Below, in pieces: positions 47,959-55,783 of a stretch of DNA of 64,000 nucleotides (positions within the stretch are counted from its first letter, which is position 1; every line of letters starts with the position of its first letter). Under the pieces are notes generated by a model. It was not told where the DNA came from and made no database searches. It was given only the letters and a program-made list of their open reading frames with translations. This DNA is from a virus. The stretch spans positions 1 through 64,000 of IMG/VR virus record IMGVR_UViG_3300001798_000009; one strand, 5' to 3'. A program made the position numbers and the translations under genes.

Positions 47959-48575
47959 TTTGATTTTAACTCCTTGGCGATCATCTCAACTGCTTTTTTT
48001 ATTCTAGCGGCGCGTTCTTTGCTCTCGTAATCAGGCGAGTAGCTCATCGTCGGCCCCCCGAGAAGATTGGCGAGATCGCGCAGGACCTGATCTTTCTTTT
48101 CCAGGGCATCCTTCTCCTCCCAATCGTCGCACTGCAGACAGGTGATGCCCTCCTCCCTCCACATCTTTACAACCTTGGCTCGGTCGTCGACGACGAACAG
48201 GATGCGCTCCTTGCCGTACTTGTTCAGCCAGGCGCGCTTGAGTTCCTGGTCGGGGGTGCTGTCGTCGGTGGGGCGCAACAGGTGGAGTTCGTCGTACTGG
48301 ATCTCGTTCAACATCAGCCAGACGCGAGTTTCTTCTACGACTGATTCTGGCCGTGCGCTGACGATGACGACTTTATAGATGCTATCGGTGTATTGGCTTC
48401 GTCCGTAGAACGCCATCCCGCTCATCAGCATAGCGACGGGCGTGTTGACAGGATCCTGCTTGAGCAAGGCATGGAAGGCCTCGTAGTTGCGCTTCTTTCC
48501 GGCGACCAAGTGCCGGCGGTGCTTCACGTCGGCCAGGGTGCCGTCGAGGTCGATCACGATCGTGTCTTTTTTCAT
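47955..48575 (-). CDS. HAD-family phosphatase (PNK 3'-phosphatase type)
   Basis: 206 residues from ATG at 48575. D9-L-D11-G-T13 (HAD motif I), IVSARPE at 71-77 (motif II), VVDDR at 128-132 (motif IV). The order and the segment LLRPTDDSTPDQELKRAWLNKYG are typical of the 3'-phosphatase domain of T4 polynucleotide kinase. It removes phosphates from nucleic-acid ends or small molecules. No kinase P-loop domain is present. A C-terminal coiled tail follows. Confidence 0.85.
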   Translation of the reverse strand: MKKDTIVIDLDGTLADVKHRRHLVAGKKRNYEAFHALLKQDPVNTPVAMLMSGMAFYGRSQYTDSIYKVVIVSARPESVVEETRVWLMLNEIQYDELHLLRPTDDSTPDQELKRAWLNKYGKERILFVVDDRAKVVKMWREEGITCLQCDDWEEKDALEKKDQVLRDLANLLGGPTMSYSPDYESKERAARIKKAVEMIAKELKSK

Positions 48576-48826
48576 CGCCGGCGCACCGCCTTTAGGAAGT
48601 AGGCAACCTCGGGATGAGCCTTGGCCAGCCGTCGTACGTCGCCGCGCAGGCGCAACCAGCCGCCGGAAGCCTTGACCCACCGCGCGGCCTGCTCGGCGTC
48701 GGGCGGAGCGCCTTCACCGTCGACGCGCATGCCGTAGCCGGGGTCGTAGGTCACGGACGCGGCCGGACGACCGGGACGGCGCAACTTGCCGATCTGGATG
48801 ACGTCGTCGTCTTGCTCTTGGATCAT
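48572..48826 (-). CDS. Hypothetical protein, 84 residues
   Basis: ATG at 48826 overlaps the upstream stop. MIQEQDDDVIQIGKLRRPGRPAASVTYDPGYGMRVDGEGAPPDAEQAARWVKASGGWLRLRGDVRRLAKAHPEVAYFLKAVRRR. A short acidic start and a strongly basic, helical C-terminus. No family recognised. Confidence 0.6.
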   Translation of the reverse strand: MIQEQDDDVIQIGKLRRPGRPAASVTYDPGYGMRVDGEGAPPDAEQAARWVKASGGWLRLRGDVRRLAKAHPEVAYFLKAVRRR

Positions 48827-49032
48827 GATGGGTCCTCGCGGCGCTCGGCGTCCATCTCGAGCGCTTCGTCGTGTATCTGGTCGAGGTGCGGCCCGACGTC
48901 CCAACCGCATCGGTCGCAGAGCGGGATGCTCTCCGACATCGCGCGAAAGGAGTCGCACGGGAACGGGTCGCGGTGCAGGCGCGCCTGCTCGGCGATTTTG
49001 TTAATCGCTAAGTCTTCGCGCGTGTCGCTCAT
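48823..49032 (-). CDS. Small CxxC protein, 69 residues
   Basis: MSDTREDLAINKIAEQARLHRDPFPCDSF ... LCDRCGWDVGPHLDQIHDEALEMD. C-D-R-C with H49 and H54 is a likely zinc site. Chained by ATGA overlaps to both neighbours. No function known. Confidence 0.6.
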   Translation of the reverse strand: MSDTREDLAINKIAEQARLHRDPFPCDSFRAMSESIPLCDRCGWDVGPHLDQIHDEALEMDAERREDPS

Positions 49033-49223
49033 AGGATCGTGCCGTCGACCAGCTTTATGCGCCGACCTGCGTCGAGGACCTTCTTGTGCGCGGCGCAGAG
49101 GCCTTTGATGACCTTCGTGGTCATCGGCGTCGGGGCCCAACGGACGACCTTGACGCCGCGCGGGTACTCGCAGGGGCCGGGGCGGCCGTACATGCGCTTT
49201 TCTACGTAGGTCATGCACTTCAC
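49029..49223 (-). CDS. Small Cys-containing protein, 64 residues
   Basis: GTG at 49223 overlaps the preceding stop (GTGA); ATG at 49214 is the alternative. KCMTYVEKRMYGRPGPCEYPRGVKVVRWAPTPMTTKVIKGLCAAHKKVLDAGRRIKL. Cysteine/histidine content suggests weak metal binding. Basic. No family recognised. Confidence 0.55.
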   Translation of the reverse strand: MKCMTYVEKRMYGRPGPCEYPRGVKVVRWAPTPMTTKVIKGLCAAHKKVLDAGRRIKLVDGTIL

Positions 49224-49474
49224 TCGCCGCGCTCCCACGACGTCAGGCGGTGTTGCTCGCCATACGCCAGAGGCTCCACCTGAGCCGCGTTGGCTTCGGC
49301 CGAGGCGAATGTGAACCGTTGCAGGGGCGACGGGCGCGCGGCGTTGGCGCGAACCTGGGCCAGGCGATCTACGTTGAGCAACGGGCAGGCGCCGCAGGGC
49401 TTGGCGGGAAGTTTAGCCAACGCGCGACGGGCGCATCTTAGGCACATCTTCGGTGCGGATTCGACGTCGGACAT
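49220..49474 (-). CDS. Cys-rich protein under promoter P4, 84 residues
   Basis: ATG at 49474 has AAAGGAG 8 bases upstream. MSDVESAPKMCLRCARRALAKLPAKPCGACPLLNVDRLAQVRANAARP: C-x2-C and C-x2-C suggest one zinc or an iron-sulfur site. First gene of the P4 unit, which runs through the HAD phosphatase. Confidence 0.65.
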   Translation of the reverse strand: MSDVESAPKMCLRCARRALAKLPAKPCGACPLLNVDRLAQVRANAARPSPLQRFTFASAEANAAQVEPLAYGEQHRLTSWERGE

Positions 49475-49541
49475 TGTTCGGCTCCTTTGCGTTCTGCGTC
49501 TTAGGTCCGACCGTTTCTGGCCTCGGTCCAGGTGCGTTTTG

Positions 49542-49570
49542 ATTTTGGCATGTGCCGTTGCGTTTGTCAA
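49542..49570 (-). promoter_or_regulatory. Promoter P4 of the shared-operator family
   Basis: TTGACA (49570-49565), 17 bases, CAAAAT (49547-49542). GGCA-CA-TGCC spans the end of the spacer. The -10 box is weak. The leader CAAAACGCACCTG (49541-49529) matches the P2 leader in 12 of 13 bases. Confidence 0.7.
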
Positions 49571-49579
49571 CATATATTT

Positions 49580-49759
49580 TCAACAAAAATAATACCCGGC
49601 GACAATCCAGGTCCGCGGTATCAGCGCGGACGCTACGCCCAACTGGATCGCGGCGTGGAGTCCTTGTCGAGGCGAGCCGATCCTGTCGAAGCAGGAGCGG
49701 ACCCCGGAGCGTTCCACCGCCGGCGCTTGCGCGACCGGCCGCCGGTTAGAGCTTTTCAC
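49580..49759 (-). CDS. Possible small protein, 59 residues
   Basis: Starts at GTG 49759, sharing TAGTG with the MazG-like stop. VKSSNRRPVAQAPAVERSGVRSCFDRIGSP ... IPRTWIVAGYYFC. No ribosome site distinct from the upstream gene. It ends 10 bases before promoter P4. May be fortuitous. Confidence 0.35.
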   Translation of the reverse strand: MKSSNRRPVAQAPAVERSGVRSCFDRIGSPRQGLHAAIQLGVASALIPRTWIVAGYYFC

Positions 49760-50100
49760 TAGCGCAGAGCCTCGTCGGCCTTCGCCTGTTGCGAAGCAGG
49801 CGTCCATCCGTTCGGATGTCGGGCGCGGAGCTTCTCCACGTTCAGACGTTGCACTTCTTCGGTCGTCGTTCCGAGCGTCGCTGCGAGATATTCGAGGTAC
49901 CAGTGGACGTCGCCCATCTCTTTGATCAGCTTTTCTCGCACCGACATGATCGGCACTTCGTGGTGCAGGACCTTCTTTATGATGTCGGCAACTTCACCGG
50001 CCTCGCCTGCGACGCCGAGTCCGCTCAGGCTCAACTTCTGCATCAACGTGTCGGTGCTGAAGTTGGGACAGTTTCGTAAGACTTCTTCTCGGTAGTTCAT
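49759..50100 (-). CDS. MazG-like nucleotide pyrophosphohydrolase
   Basis: 113 residues from ATG at 50100. The alpha-helical NTP-PPase pattern is E33-x2-E36 (GEAGEVADIIKKV) and E61-x2-D64 (EKLIKEMGDVHWYLEYLA), binding magnesium. It probably hydrolyses (d)NTPs to NMPs, shaping the nucleotide pool or removing alarmones, as proposed for phage MazG. Nearby nucleotide enzymes are ThyX and the dATP/dGTP diphosphohydrolase. Confidence 0.85.
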   Translation of the reverse strand: MNYREEVLRNCPNFSTDTLMQKLSLSGLGVAGEAGEVADIIKKVLHHEVPIMSVREKLIKEMGDVHWYLEYLAATLGTTTEEVQRLNVEKLRARHPNGWTPASQQAKADEALR

Positions 50101-50101
50101 T

Positions 50102-50911
50102 CTACTCTCCTTGAATTTGCGTCTCGTCGTCTTTATCGTGGAACTCTTCCGATCGGACCTCATGGGTAACAGGGTTGTCCAGGGTGCGCCCCTCCTTGTC
50201 CGAGCATTTCATGCAAGCCCACTTGTCGGGTGCCACGGGACCTCTGGCCTGACACGTCTTGGCGGTGTGGCCCAGGACGCCGCAACGCGAGCACTTGCGT
50301 TGGCCGCGACTCATGACGGATGGCTCCTGCTGCGGAACCTTGCGTTGAATCACGCCGAGCAACTCTCCAAACATGTGGCCGATTTCTTCGCGGATCAGGG
50401 ACCGAATCGGGCCAGAGTTGTTTGGATCAAGCAGCGACCGCTGAAGGCGTTCGTCCGCTATTCCCTCGACGACCTCTCGAATGTTTTTAAGCGAGTCCAT
50501 GAATCTCCTCCTCACGACTCCGTCTAAAATTATGAGCGCGGCCAGGTGGTCCCAGAAGTTCGCCTCGGGCGCCGCCTTCGCCACCTGCTCCAACGTCCAC
50601 GGCTTTGCCAGACGCGTGGACACTCTCAGCAGGCCGCTTGCCGTCAAGCGACCCCCGGCACGCCACGAGTTCAGCTTGCGCTTCTCCCAGAGGTCCACTG
50701 ATCGACGAGAACGCGCTGTATCGGCTCCAATTCCATCCATGGTACCGAAGTCGCCTCGAGCCTTGTGCGGGCCGCAGTTGCCACGGGCTGACGATCGCTC
50801 CATGAATGTTCGCTTGACCGCATACGATTCTGAGGCATCGCCCTTGTCGCGCAGATAGATCAGGTAGTCGCGCAGGCCATTCTCGGCGCGTTGCTTCATG
50901 TCCTGCTGCAT
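50102..50911 (-). CDS. Zinc-knuckle protein, 269 residues
   Basis: The N-terminal 195 residues are helical and basic. Then comes C-S-R-C-G-V-L-G-H-T-A-K-T-C (C-x2-C-x4-H-x4-C, a retroviral-type zinc knuckle) near residues 207-220, and a second C-M-K-C near 234-237 in an acidic tail. Zinc knuckles usually bind single-stranded nucleic acids. The N-terminal domain is unrecognised. ATG at 50911 is six bases after the stop of the preceding small membrane protein. Confidence 0.7.
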   Translation of the reverse strand: MQQDMKQRAENGLRDYLIYLRDKGDASESYAVKRTFMERSSARGNCGPHKARGDFGTMDGIGADTARSRRSVDLWEKRKLNSWRAGGRLTASGLLRVSTRLAKPWTLEQVAKAAPEANFWDHLAALIILDGVVRRRFMDSLKNIREVVEGIADERLQRSLLDPNNSGPIRSLIREEIGHMFGELLGVIQRKVPQQEPSVMSRGQRKCSRCGVLGHTAKTCQARGPVAPDKWACMKCSDKEGRTLDNPVTHEVRSEEFHDKDDETQIQGE

Positions 50912-50917
50912 GATGCG

Positions 50918-51085
50918 TCACCACCACCCTAACACTCGCCCGCATAGCGCCAGGACTATCAAGAAATCCCAGATGGCCATGACCGTGTGTCCAGACGTTT
51001 TTATTTCCGCCTTGCCTTGATTTCCGGGCGCAGATGTGGCGCTAAGGAACCAAAATAAAATAGCTATGTAGGCGAGCAGGCTCAT
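50918..51085 (-). CDS. Small two-segment membrane protein, 55 residues
   Basis: MSLLAYIAILFWFLSATSAPGNQGKAEIKTSGHTVMAIWDFLIVLALCGRVLGWW. Membrane segments about 3-19 and 36-52 with a short polar loop. ATG shares TGATG with the DUF5131 stop. Possible small holin or exclusion protein. No family recognised. Confidence 0.6.
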   Translation of the reverse strand: MSLLAYIAILFWFLSATSAPGNQGKAEIKTSGHTVMAIWDFLIVLALCGRVLGWW

Positions 51086-52065
51086 CACGCTGGCACCGGG
51101 TATTCGTCGTAGGTTTTTCCAAGCAGAAGACGGCCAGCAACTTTTTTACCTACCTTCCTTCCGTTCTCGCCGTATTCCCCCCACTGCTTGAACAGAAACG
51201 GCACGTTGGTTTTATTGCACTGGTCCTTGAGCTCCCAGGCCCACGCTACGTCCATCGGCCTAGCTCCTGGCCCACTCTCGCCGCCGGCCACAACCCATTT
51301 GATTGACGCCACGCTGCCGGTCCAGTAGTGGCGCTTGCCGCACCGCGGACACGGCACCGCATCGCAGGACCTGCCGCTCGGGTCCTGGCAGTAGCCGTAA
51401 CATCGACCGACGCTCCCTCTCTCTCGGTATCCGCATCCGGAGCAACCCCATCCGCCGGGCGTAAACTGCGAGATGTCTAAAGGCCCAAGCAGCGGCTCGG
51501 CGCTGATCCAACGTACGGCGGCCGGCGTTCGTAGCAGGAGCGGGATCCTCTTGTCGGCATTTCCCTGCGTCTCGACGCTGACGCCGAGCCAGACGTTTGG
51601 AAGCGGCCACTGGAAGTCTCGGTCTCGTAGTGTCCCACGATCAATCTCTTGGAACCATCTCAGCATTCTCTCAGGTCTTTTTGTGAGCACCTGAAACGTG
51701 TGCCAATGCGCGCGGCGCATCACGTTGAATATTTGCCAGATCACGCCGTCGCTTACCTTCTCATGGAACAGATCGCTCATGCTGTTCACGAAGATTTTTC
51801 TAGGACGTTTCCATTTTAGCGGCTGATCCATCGCTTCTCGAATAAGTCGAACCTCACCGGTCCAACGCGGTTCATAGTCGATCGTGTTGGCCACGGTGTC
51901 GTTCTCGTAGTGGCGATAGGCCAAGCCTTCGTATGCCTGTCCTTTGCCGATGAATCGCGCGGCCACGCGCTCGGCGTAGCAGTTGCGGCACCCCTCGCTC
52001 ACGCGCGAGCAACCACGGAGCGGGTTCCACGTCGCATCTGTCCATTCGATTTTCGTGCGGTCCAT
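51085..52065 (-). CDS. DUF5131 (phage Gp37/Gp68) family protein
   Basis: 326 residues: TKIEWTDATWNPLRGCSRVSEGCRNCYAE (conserved start with C-x(6)-C-x2-C), RKIFVNSMSDLFHEKV, RPERML, WLGVSVETQ, and VVAGGESGPGARPMDVAWAWELKDQC, all of the DUF5131 family, which has a radical-SAM-like layout. An extra insert (CSGCGYRERGSVGRCYGYC ... CPRCGKRHYW) adds two zinc-type CxxC pairs. Function unknown; often carried by phages. Confidence 0.9.
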   Translation of the reverse strand: MDRTKIEWTDATWNPLRGCSRVSEGCRNCYAERVAARFIGKGQAYEGLAYRHYENDTVANTIDYEPRWTGEVRLIREAMDQPLKWKRPRKIFVNSMSDLFHEKVSDGVIWQIFNVMRRAHWHTFQVLTKRPERMLRWFQEIDRGTLRDRDFQWPLPNVWLGVSVETQGNADKRIPLLLRTPAAVRWISAEPLLGPLDISQFTPGGWGCSGCGYRERGSVGRCYGYCQDPSGRSCDAVPCPRCGKRHYWTGSVASIKWVVAGGESGPGARPMDVAWAWELKDQCNKTNVPFLFKQWGEYGENGRKVGKKVAGRLLLGKTYDEYPVPA

Positions 52066-52587
52066 CTACTTCTCCTCCCAGCCCAGCGACGGTGTCTTCC
52101 CGGTTACGTAGGCGCTTTCGATTTGGCTTATAATCATCTGGCCTACGGTCTTTCCCTTCTGGCCTGGTACCACGAGGTGGCTAAGAAACTCCTCCTCGAA
52201 CGTCGTGATGCCGCACTCGACGGCCTCGAGCTTGGCTTTGATCGCCAGCGCCAGCGCGCGCCACCGTTGTCGGCAGGCCTGCTCCCAGAGTCGCGCGGAA
52301 ACTTCCGGCGGCCGCGGCGCGAAGCACCCGCGCGAGTGGGACAGGTGCGTCGGGTCCTCGTCGTGCCACCCGGCCCGGATGCACCCGCCCTTGGCGAACT
52401 CGTCGTCGCGCTGGTCGGGCAACGGGAGGTTGAATCGGACCATCTTGCTCTTTATTCTAAATTGAATAGCCGCGCGGCCGTCCTCCCACATCGATCCAAA
52501 CTGGTCGGCGCCGTAGCGTCGAAGCGTGGCCTCGATCTCGCCTTTGGACTTCTCGCTGCTGACGCTGGTTTCGGCGGCGTATCGCAT
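52066..52587 (-). CDS. Conserved phage protein, 173 residues
   Basis: MRYAAETSVSSEKSKGEIEATLRRYGADQFGSMWEDGRAAIQFRIKSKMVRFNLPLPDQRDDEFAK ... LWEQACRQRWRALALAIKAKLEAVECGITTFEEEFLSHLVVPGQKG. This ordered sequence is found in many tailed phages and prophages by my recall, without known function. One base between this gene and the methyltransferase; usually near replication genes. Confidence 0.78.
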   Translation of the reverse strand: MRYAAETSVSSEKSKGEIEATLRRYGADQFGSMWEDGRAAIQFRIKSKMVRFNLPLPDQRDDEFAKGGCIRAGWHDEDPTHLSHSRGCFAPRPPEVSARLWEQACRQRWRALALAIKAKLEAVECGITTFEEEFLSHLVVPGQKGKTVGQMIISQIESAYVTGKTPSLGWEEK

Positions 52588-54030
52588 TTAAGCTCCTTTT
52601 TCGACAAACGCTTTGCGGCCCGTCAGGTCCTGCCACCGCTCCACCGCAACCCAGGCGTACGTGGGGTCGAGGTCCATCACCCGGCCGCGCCGGCCGGTCG
52701 CCTCGCACCCGAGCAGGGTGGATCCGCTTCCGCTGAACGTGTCGAGGACGATCTCGCCCGGCTTCGTGCTGTTGGCGATCGCCACCATCGACAGGGCTAC
52801 CGGCTTCTGGGTCGGATGCTTGTAGCCGTCCAGGTCGCGGCCGACCTCGAGAACGTCCACACTGTTGCTGGGTATCTCGATCCGCATCGTCTGGCCCTCT
52901 ACGAGCCTCGCCGTGCGTGTTTTCTTGCCCTTGGGCATGCGCGGGGTCAAAGCGATCTGCCCGCCCTTGCCGTCGGTCAGCAGGAGGGCTTGGCCGAGGG
53001 TGGTCGCCAGGCCGTCCCGCTTCTTGAGCGTGGCGCGCCAGACGGTCGACTGGGTGCGGTCGCCGTGAAAGGCGACCTTCTGGCCTTCCTTGCCGGCGTA
53101 GAAGCACGGCTCGTGGGTCCAGTGGTAGTCGGCGTGGCCGAGGACGATCGAGTTCTTAACCCAGATCAGGTACTGCTTCTCGATTAGGCCGGCGTCGCGC
53201 ATGGCGTCCTCGAACTCGCGGCGCGTGCTGCTGGCGTGCCAGATGTAGAAGGCGGCGCCGGGCGTCGTGTGGGCGACGGCCTGCTTCAGCGCGCCGGTGA
53301 CCAGGTTGTAGAGGTCGTCGTCGCGCTTGTGGTCGCCCTTGATCACGTCGAAGCCTCCGCCCTCGTAGGACACGCCGTATGGCGGGTCGGAGAAGTATAG
53401 CGCGGCCCGGTCGTCTCCCATCAGGCGTGAGATGTCGGCGGCGCTCGTGCTGTCGCCGCACATGACCCGGTGGTCGCCGCATATCCAGACGTCGCCGCGC
53501 TTGGTCTTAGATTGCGCCATGGGGGGGGGTAAGTCGTCCACGTTCTCCGGAATCGCCGCGCCTTCCTCGGCGAGCATCTCGGCCAGGTCGTCGGCGTCGA
53601 ATCCGGTGAGCTCGAGCGGTATCTCGGCGGCCTGAATTTCAACAAGGATGTCCTTGAGCTTCGGAATGTCGAACGCGCCGCCGTGCTTGTTCGCCGCGAT
53701 GTTCGCCGCCTTTTCCTTGGCCTCGGGCCAGTCGACCTCGCGGTATGCCCACCGGCCTCGGGGCGTTTCGACGTAGCCTAGCGCGACGGTTCCGGTCTTG
53801 TCCGTGTAGGATTTTTTAACGACAGGCCAGGACGGATCGAGCTGCTTCAGCCGCTGGTGGCCGCCAACAACGCGGCCGGTCTTGACGTTGACCACCAGAC
53901 CGCCAAGATCGCCGAACTCGGTCATGGCTGCGGCCAACATCTTTTCCTGCGCCGGCGTGATCGTGCGTGGGTTGTACGGTGCCGCTTTGGCGCGTATGGC
54001 CTGGACGGTTTCGGGGGCTTCATTTTTCAT
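52588..54030 (-). CDS. ParB-like domain plus DNA methyltransferase
   Basis: 480 residues. Residues 1-160 are ParB/Spo0J-N-like (VQAIRAKAAPYNPRTITPAQEKMLAAAMTEFGDLGGLVVNVKTGRVVGGHQRLKQL). The methyltransferase domain has DPPY at 215-218 and, far downstream, EIVLDTFSGSGSTLLGCEATGR (SAM-binding), i.e. beta-class order. Such enzymes modify adenine N6 or cytosine N4 of a short site. Phage versions often protect DNA or act as orphan methyltransferases. No restriction gene is adjacent. Confidence 0.88.
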   Translation of the reverse strand: MKNEAPETVQAIRAKAAPYNPRTITPAQEKMLAAAMTEFGDLGGLVVNVKTGRVVGGHQRLKQLDPSWPVVKKSYTDKTGTVALGYVETPRGRWAYREVDWPEAKEKAANIAANKHGGAFDIPKLKDILVEIQAAEIPLELTGFDADDLAEMLAEEGAAIPENVDDLPPPMAQSKTKRGDVWICGDHRVMCGDSTSAADISRLMGDDRAALYFSDPPYGVSYEGGGFDVIKGDHKRDDDLYNLVTGALKQAVAHTTPGAAFYIWHASSTRREFEDAMRDAGLIEKQYLIWVKNSIVLGHADYHWTHEPCFYAGKEGQKVAFHGDRTQSTVWRATLKKRDGLATTLGQALLLTDGKGGQIALTPRMPKGKKTRTARLVEGQTMRIEIPSNSVDVLEVGRDLDGYKHPTQKPVALSMVAIANSTKPGEIVLDTFSGSGSTLLGCEATGRRGRVMDLDPTYAWVAVERWQDLTGRKAFVEKGA

Positions 54031-54383
54031 ATTAGGTTTGGCTCCAAAGCGTCGGCGGCGGGCTGCAGGTCGATCTCGATGCGGTCCTTGTCGGCTTTAA
54101 ACTTACGGATACGTGCGTCGACTATCAGGCGGTCGTCGGTCATAATGCCGCGCTTGACGAGGCAGTCCTGCGTGATCTTGATGAGATTGTCGTAGTCCGT
54201 GAGCGCGAAGTTGACCAGGTGGAAGTCGAAGGCGATCCGGTAGTACGGGCCCGGCGCCACGCGCACGTTCGGAAGCGCGTAGCGCAGGGCCGTCTCGTAC
54301 TGCGTCTTTTCCTTCGTCGGGTAGTGGGCGCCGCGGTACGCGTCGTTGATCGACAGCGGCTTCACGTGGATGGTCAACTTCAT
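54027..54383 (-). CDS. rusA: RusA-type Holliday junction resolvase
   Basis: 118 residues: LSINDAYRGAHYPTKEK, then FALTDYDNLIKITQDCLVKRGIMTDDRLIVDA. Acidic residues D63, D65, D73, D83/D84 match the family's catalytic cluster, and the N-terminal SIN-x-x-Y is characteristic. It cuts four-way junctions during phage recombination and before packaging. Stop overlaps the methyltransferase start. Confidence 0.9.
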   Translation of the reverse strand: MKLTIHVKPLSINDAYRGAHYPTKEKTQYETALRYALPNVRVAPGPYYRIAFDFHLVNFALTDYDNLIKITQDCLVKRGIMTDDRLIVDARIRKFKADKDRIEIDLQPAADALEPNLI

Positions 54384-54389
54384 GTCGCT

Positions 54390-54683
54390 TTAGGCGTCGG
54401 CGGCGCTGTCGTGCTTGACGACCTTCACGTCGAGCAGTTTGCTGTGGCGGACGGCCGCTTTGCTCTCGAAGGCGAACGTGTGCATGAATCCGTCCTCGTC
54501 GCGGACCTTGACGAAGTCCTCGCCGATCCTGTTCGCCATCGTGATCATCTCCTCCTTGCGCTTGCCGGCGCGCGTCTTCAGGTTCGCGGCCTCCTGCTCC
54601 GCTTCGAGGTAGATCCGAGCGGCTTCCTGCAGGGGCGTGAGCGGCGGCAGGACGTCCTTGAGTACTTCTTGTCGGTGGGTCAT
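54390..54683 (-). CDS. Hypothetical helical protein, 97 residues
   Basis: ATG at 54683 has AGGAG at good distance (the ATG 24 bases upstream overlaps the initiator stop). MTHRQEVLKDVLPPLTPLQEAARIYLEAEQEAANLKTRAGKRKEEMITMANRIGEDFVKVRDEDGFMHTFAFESKAAVRHSKLLDVKVVKHD: a coiled-coil half and a beta half. Possibly a replication accessory by position. No family recognised. Confidence 0.6.
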   Translation of the reverse strand: MTHRQEVLKDVLPPLTPLQEAARIYLEAEQEAANLKTRAGKRKEEMITMANRIGEDFVKVRDEDGFMHTFAFESKAAVRHSKLLDVKVVKHDSAADA

Positions 54684-54703
54684 GGCGTGTCGTCTCCTGT
54701 CCG

Positions 54704-55525
54704 TCATTTGTTTTTAACGCAGCGGAGGCACCAAGCCGTCTTGGTCCCGTCCGGCCGCTTGCCGATCTTTAAGTTGGGGGTACTCTCGCCGCACTTCTTG
54801 CATCGGGCGCAGGATACGCAGACGGTCGCGCCCTTCTCCATCTGGTTCTTGTCGCAGATCGGACAGACCTTTCCATCGAGGACTGCGGTGCGGCCGTTGC
54901 CGGGGTACTGCGTGCGCTCCCAGTAGCAGACGGCGGACTTCCAGTTGGTCATCTTCGTGCGGCCCATGTACCAGCCGTTCGCCTCGAAGTGGTGGAAGAA
55001 CTTGTCGGGGTCCACCACGCTTTTCCGTTCCGTGCAGTAAGCTTTGACCGCTGAAAGAGAGGGGGGGCTGAAAATAGCCGTTGGGCGTTCGTGTCCACCT
55101 TTGTCTTTACTAATTGTCTTTAAGTTCCTTATAGGGGGACGCTGTAGGTCCAATGGGTTGGAATCTATTCCAATGGGTTGGATATCCAATGGGTTGGACC
55201 TAAGCGGTAGCATGTCGGATCCGGTCACGATCCACTCCTCGTAGTTCTTGTTGAGGCGGTAGGTCAAGTCCTTGCTCCGCACCAGTACGCCGCTGCCCAC
55301 CAGTTGCTGAATCGTCCAACTGAGGGTGGAACGCGGGATGGTGGTGATCGACGTCAATCCGTCGAGAGTGATGGACTGCGTTTCCTTACGCCGCCAGCCG
55401 TAGGAGTATCGCATTACCCAAATCACGAGCCGCAACTGCGGGCCGCTGAATGGGAAAAGGAATATCGCGTCGGCTAGTTCGTTGGCGACTTTGAAGTAGC
55501 CGTTTTCGGTTTGCGGAGAGGCCAT
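54704..55525 (-). CDS. Replication initiator, phage O-type
   Basis: 273 residues. The N-terminal 95 residues match phage replication protein O winged helix (GYFKVANELADAIFLFPFSGPQLRLVIWVMRYSYGWRRKE ... IPRSTLSWTIQQLVGSGVLVRSKDLTYRLNKNYEEW). A central linker rich in SNPLD and PIG repeats is encoded by the origin iterons. The C-terminal part has two C-x2-C pairs (CPICDKNQ, CVSCARCKKCG...CLRC), a zinc ribbon not in lambda O. It likely binds the iterons in its own gene and loads the host or phage helicase. Confidence 0.88.
   Translation of the reverse strand: MASPQTENGYFKVANELADAIFLFPFSGPQLRLVIWVMRYSYGWRRKETQSITLDGLTSITTIPRSTLSWTIQQLVGSGVLVRSKDLTYRLNKNYEEWIVTGSDMLPLRSNPLDIQPIGIDSNPLDLQRPPIRNLKTISKDKGGHERPTAIFSPPSLSAVKAYCTERKSVVDPDKFFHHFEANGWYMGRTKMTNWKSAVCYWERTQYPGNGRTAVLDGKVCPICDKNQMEKGATVCVSCARCKKCGESTPNLKIGKRPDGTKTAWCLRCVKNK
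55102..55198. other. Putative replication origin inside the initiator gene (copy A)
   Basis: A 37-base AT-rich core at 55102-55138 is followed by three exact TCCAATGGGTTGGA palindromes (55149-55162, 55169-55182, 55185-55198). This recalls lambda ori, where the O initiator binds iterons inside its own gene next to an AT-rich segment. The core matches the intergenic copy B at 37.7 kb in 35 of 37 bases. Confidence 0.78.
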
Positions 55526-55534
55526 TGCCGCAGG

Positions 55535-55783
55535 CTATTTCTTGTTCGTAGCAGTGGCGGTCTTCTTCGGTTTAATCTGCGGGGCGACGGGGACGGCCTC
55601 GCCGTCGGTCCACTTGACGCTGCCGTCCGCGAGGAAGCACATGTTGATGACCGCCGACGAGGCGGCGTTTATCTGACGCGTGTACTGGGTCGGGCCGCAG
55701 CCGACGGCCAGCGGGGCCTTTACGGGCGCGCTGGAGCAAGCGGCGACGGAGGCGACGACGGCGACGAGGACGAGGCGTTTCAT
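55535..55783 (-). CDS. Small lipoprotein
   Basis: 82 residues. Signal and lipobox: MKRLVLVAVVASVAAC with cysteine at 16. Mature part: VGCGPTQYTRQINAASSAVINMCFLADGSVKWTDGEAVPVAPQIKPKKTA. SD AAGGAG is strong, so this gene is real even though the dATP/dGTP hydrolase frame runs through most of it. May modify or protect the envelope; family unknown. Confidence 0.72.
   Translation of the reverse strand: MKRLVLVAVVASVAACSSAPVKAPLAVGCGPTQYTRQINAASSAVINMCFLADGSVKWTDGEAVPVAPQIKPKKTATATNKK

Noticed and set aside
51910-53187. A 425-codon plus-strand frame over DUF5131 and methyltransferase genes
   Set aside because: Shadow of minus-strand genes; no recognisable domain.
55102-55198. Short repeats as a CRISPR array
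   Set aside because: Only three 14-base palindromes with 2- to 6-base gaps; too short and too close for repeats and spacers.
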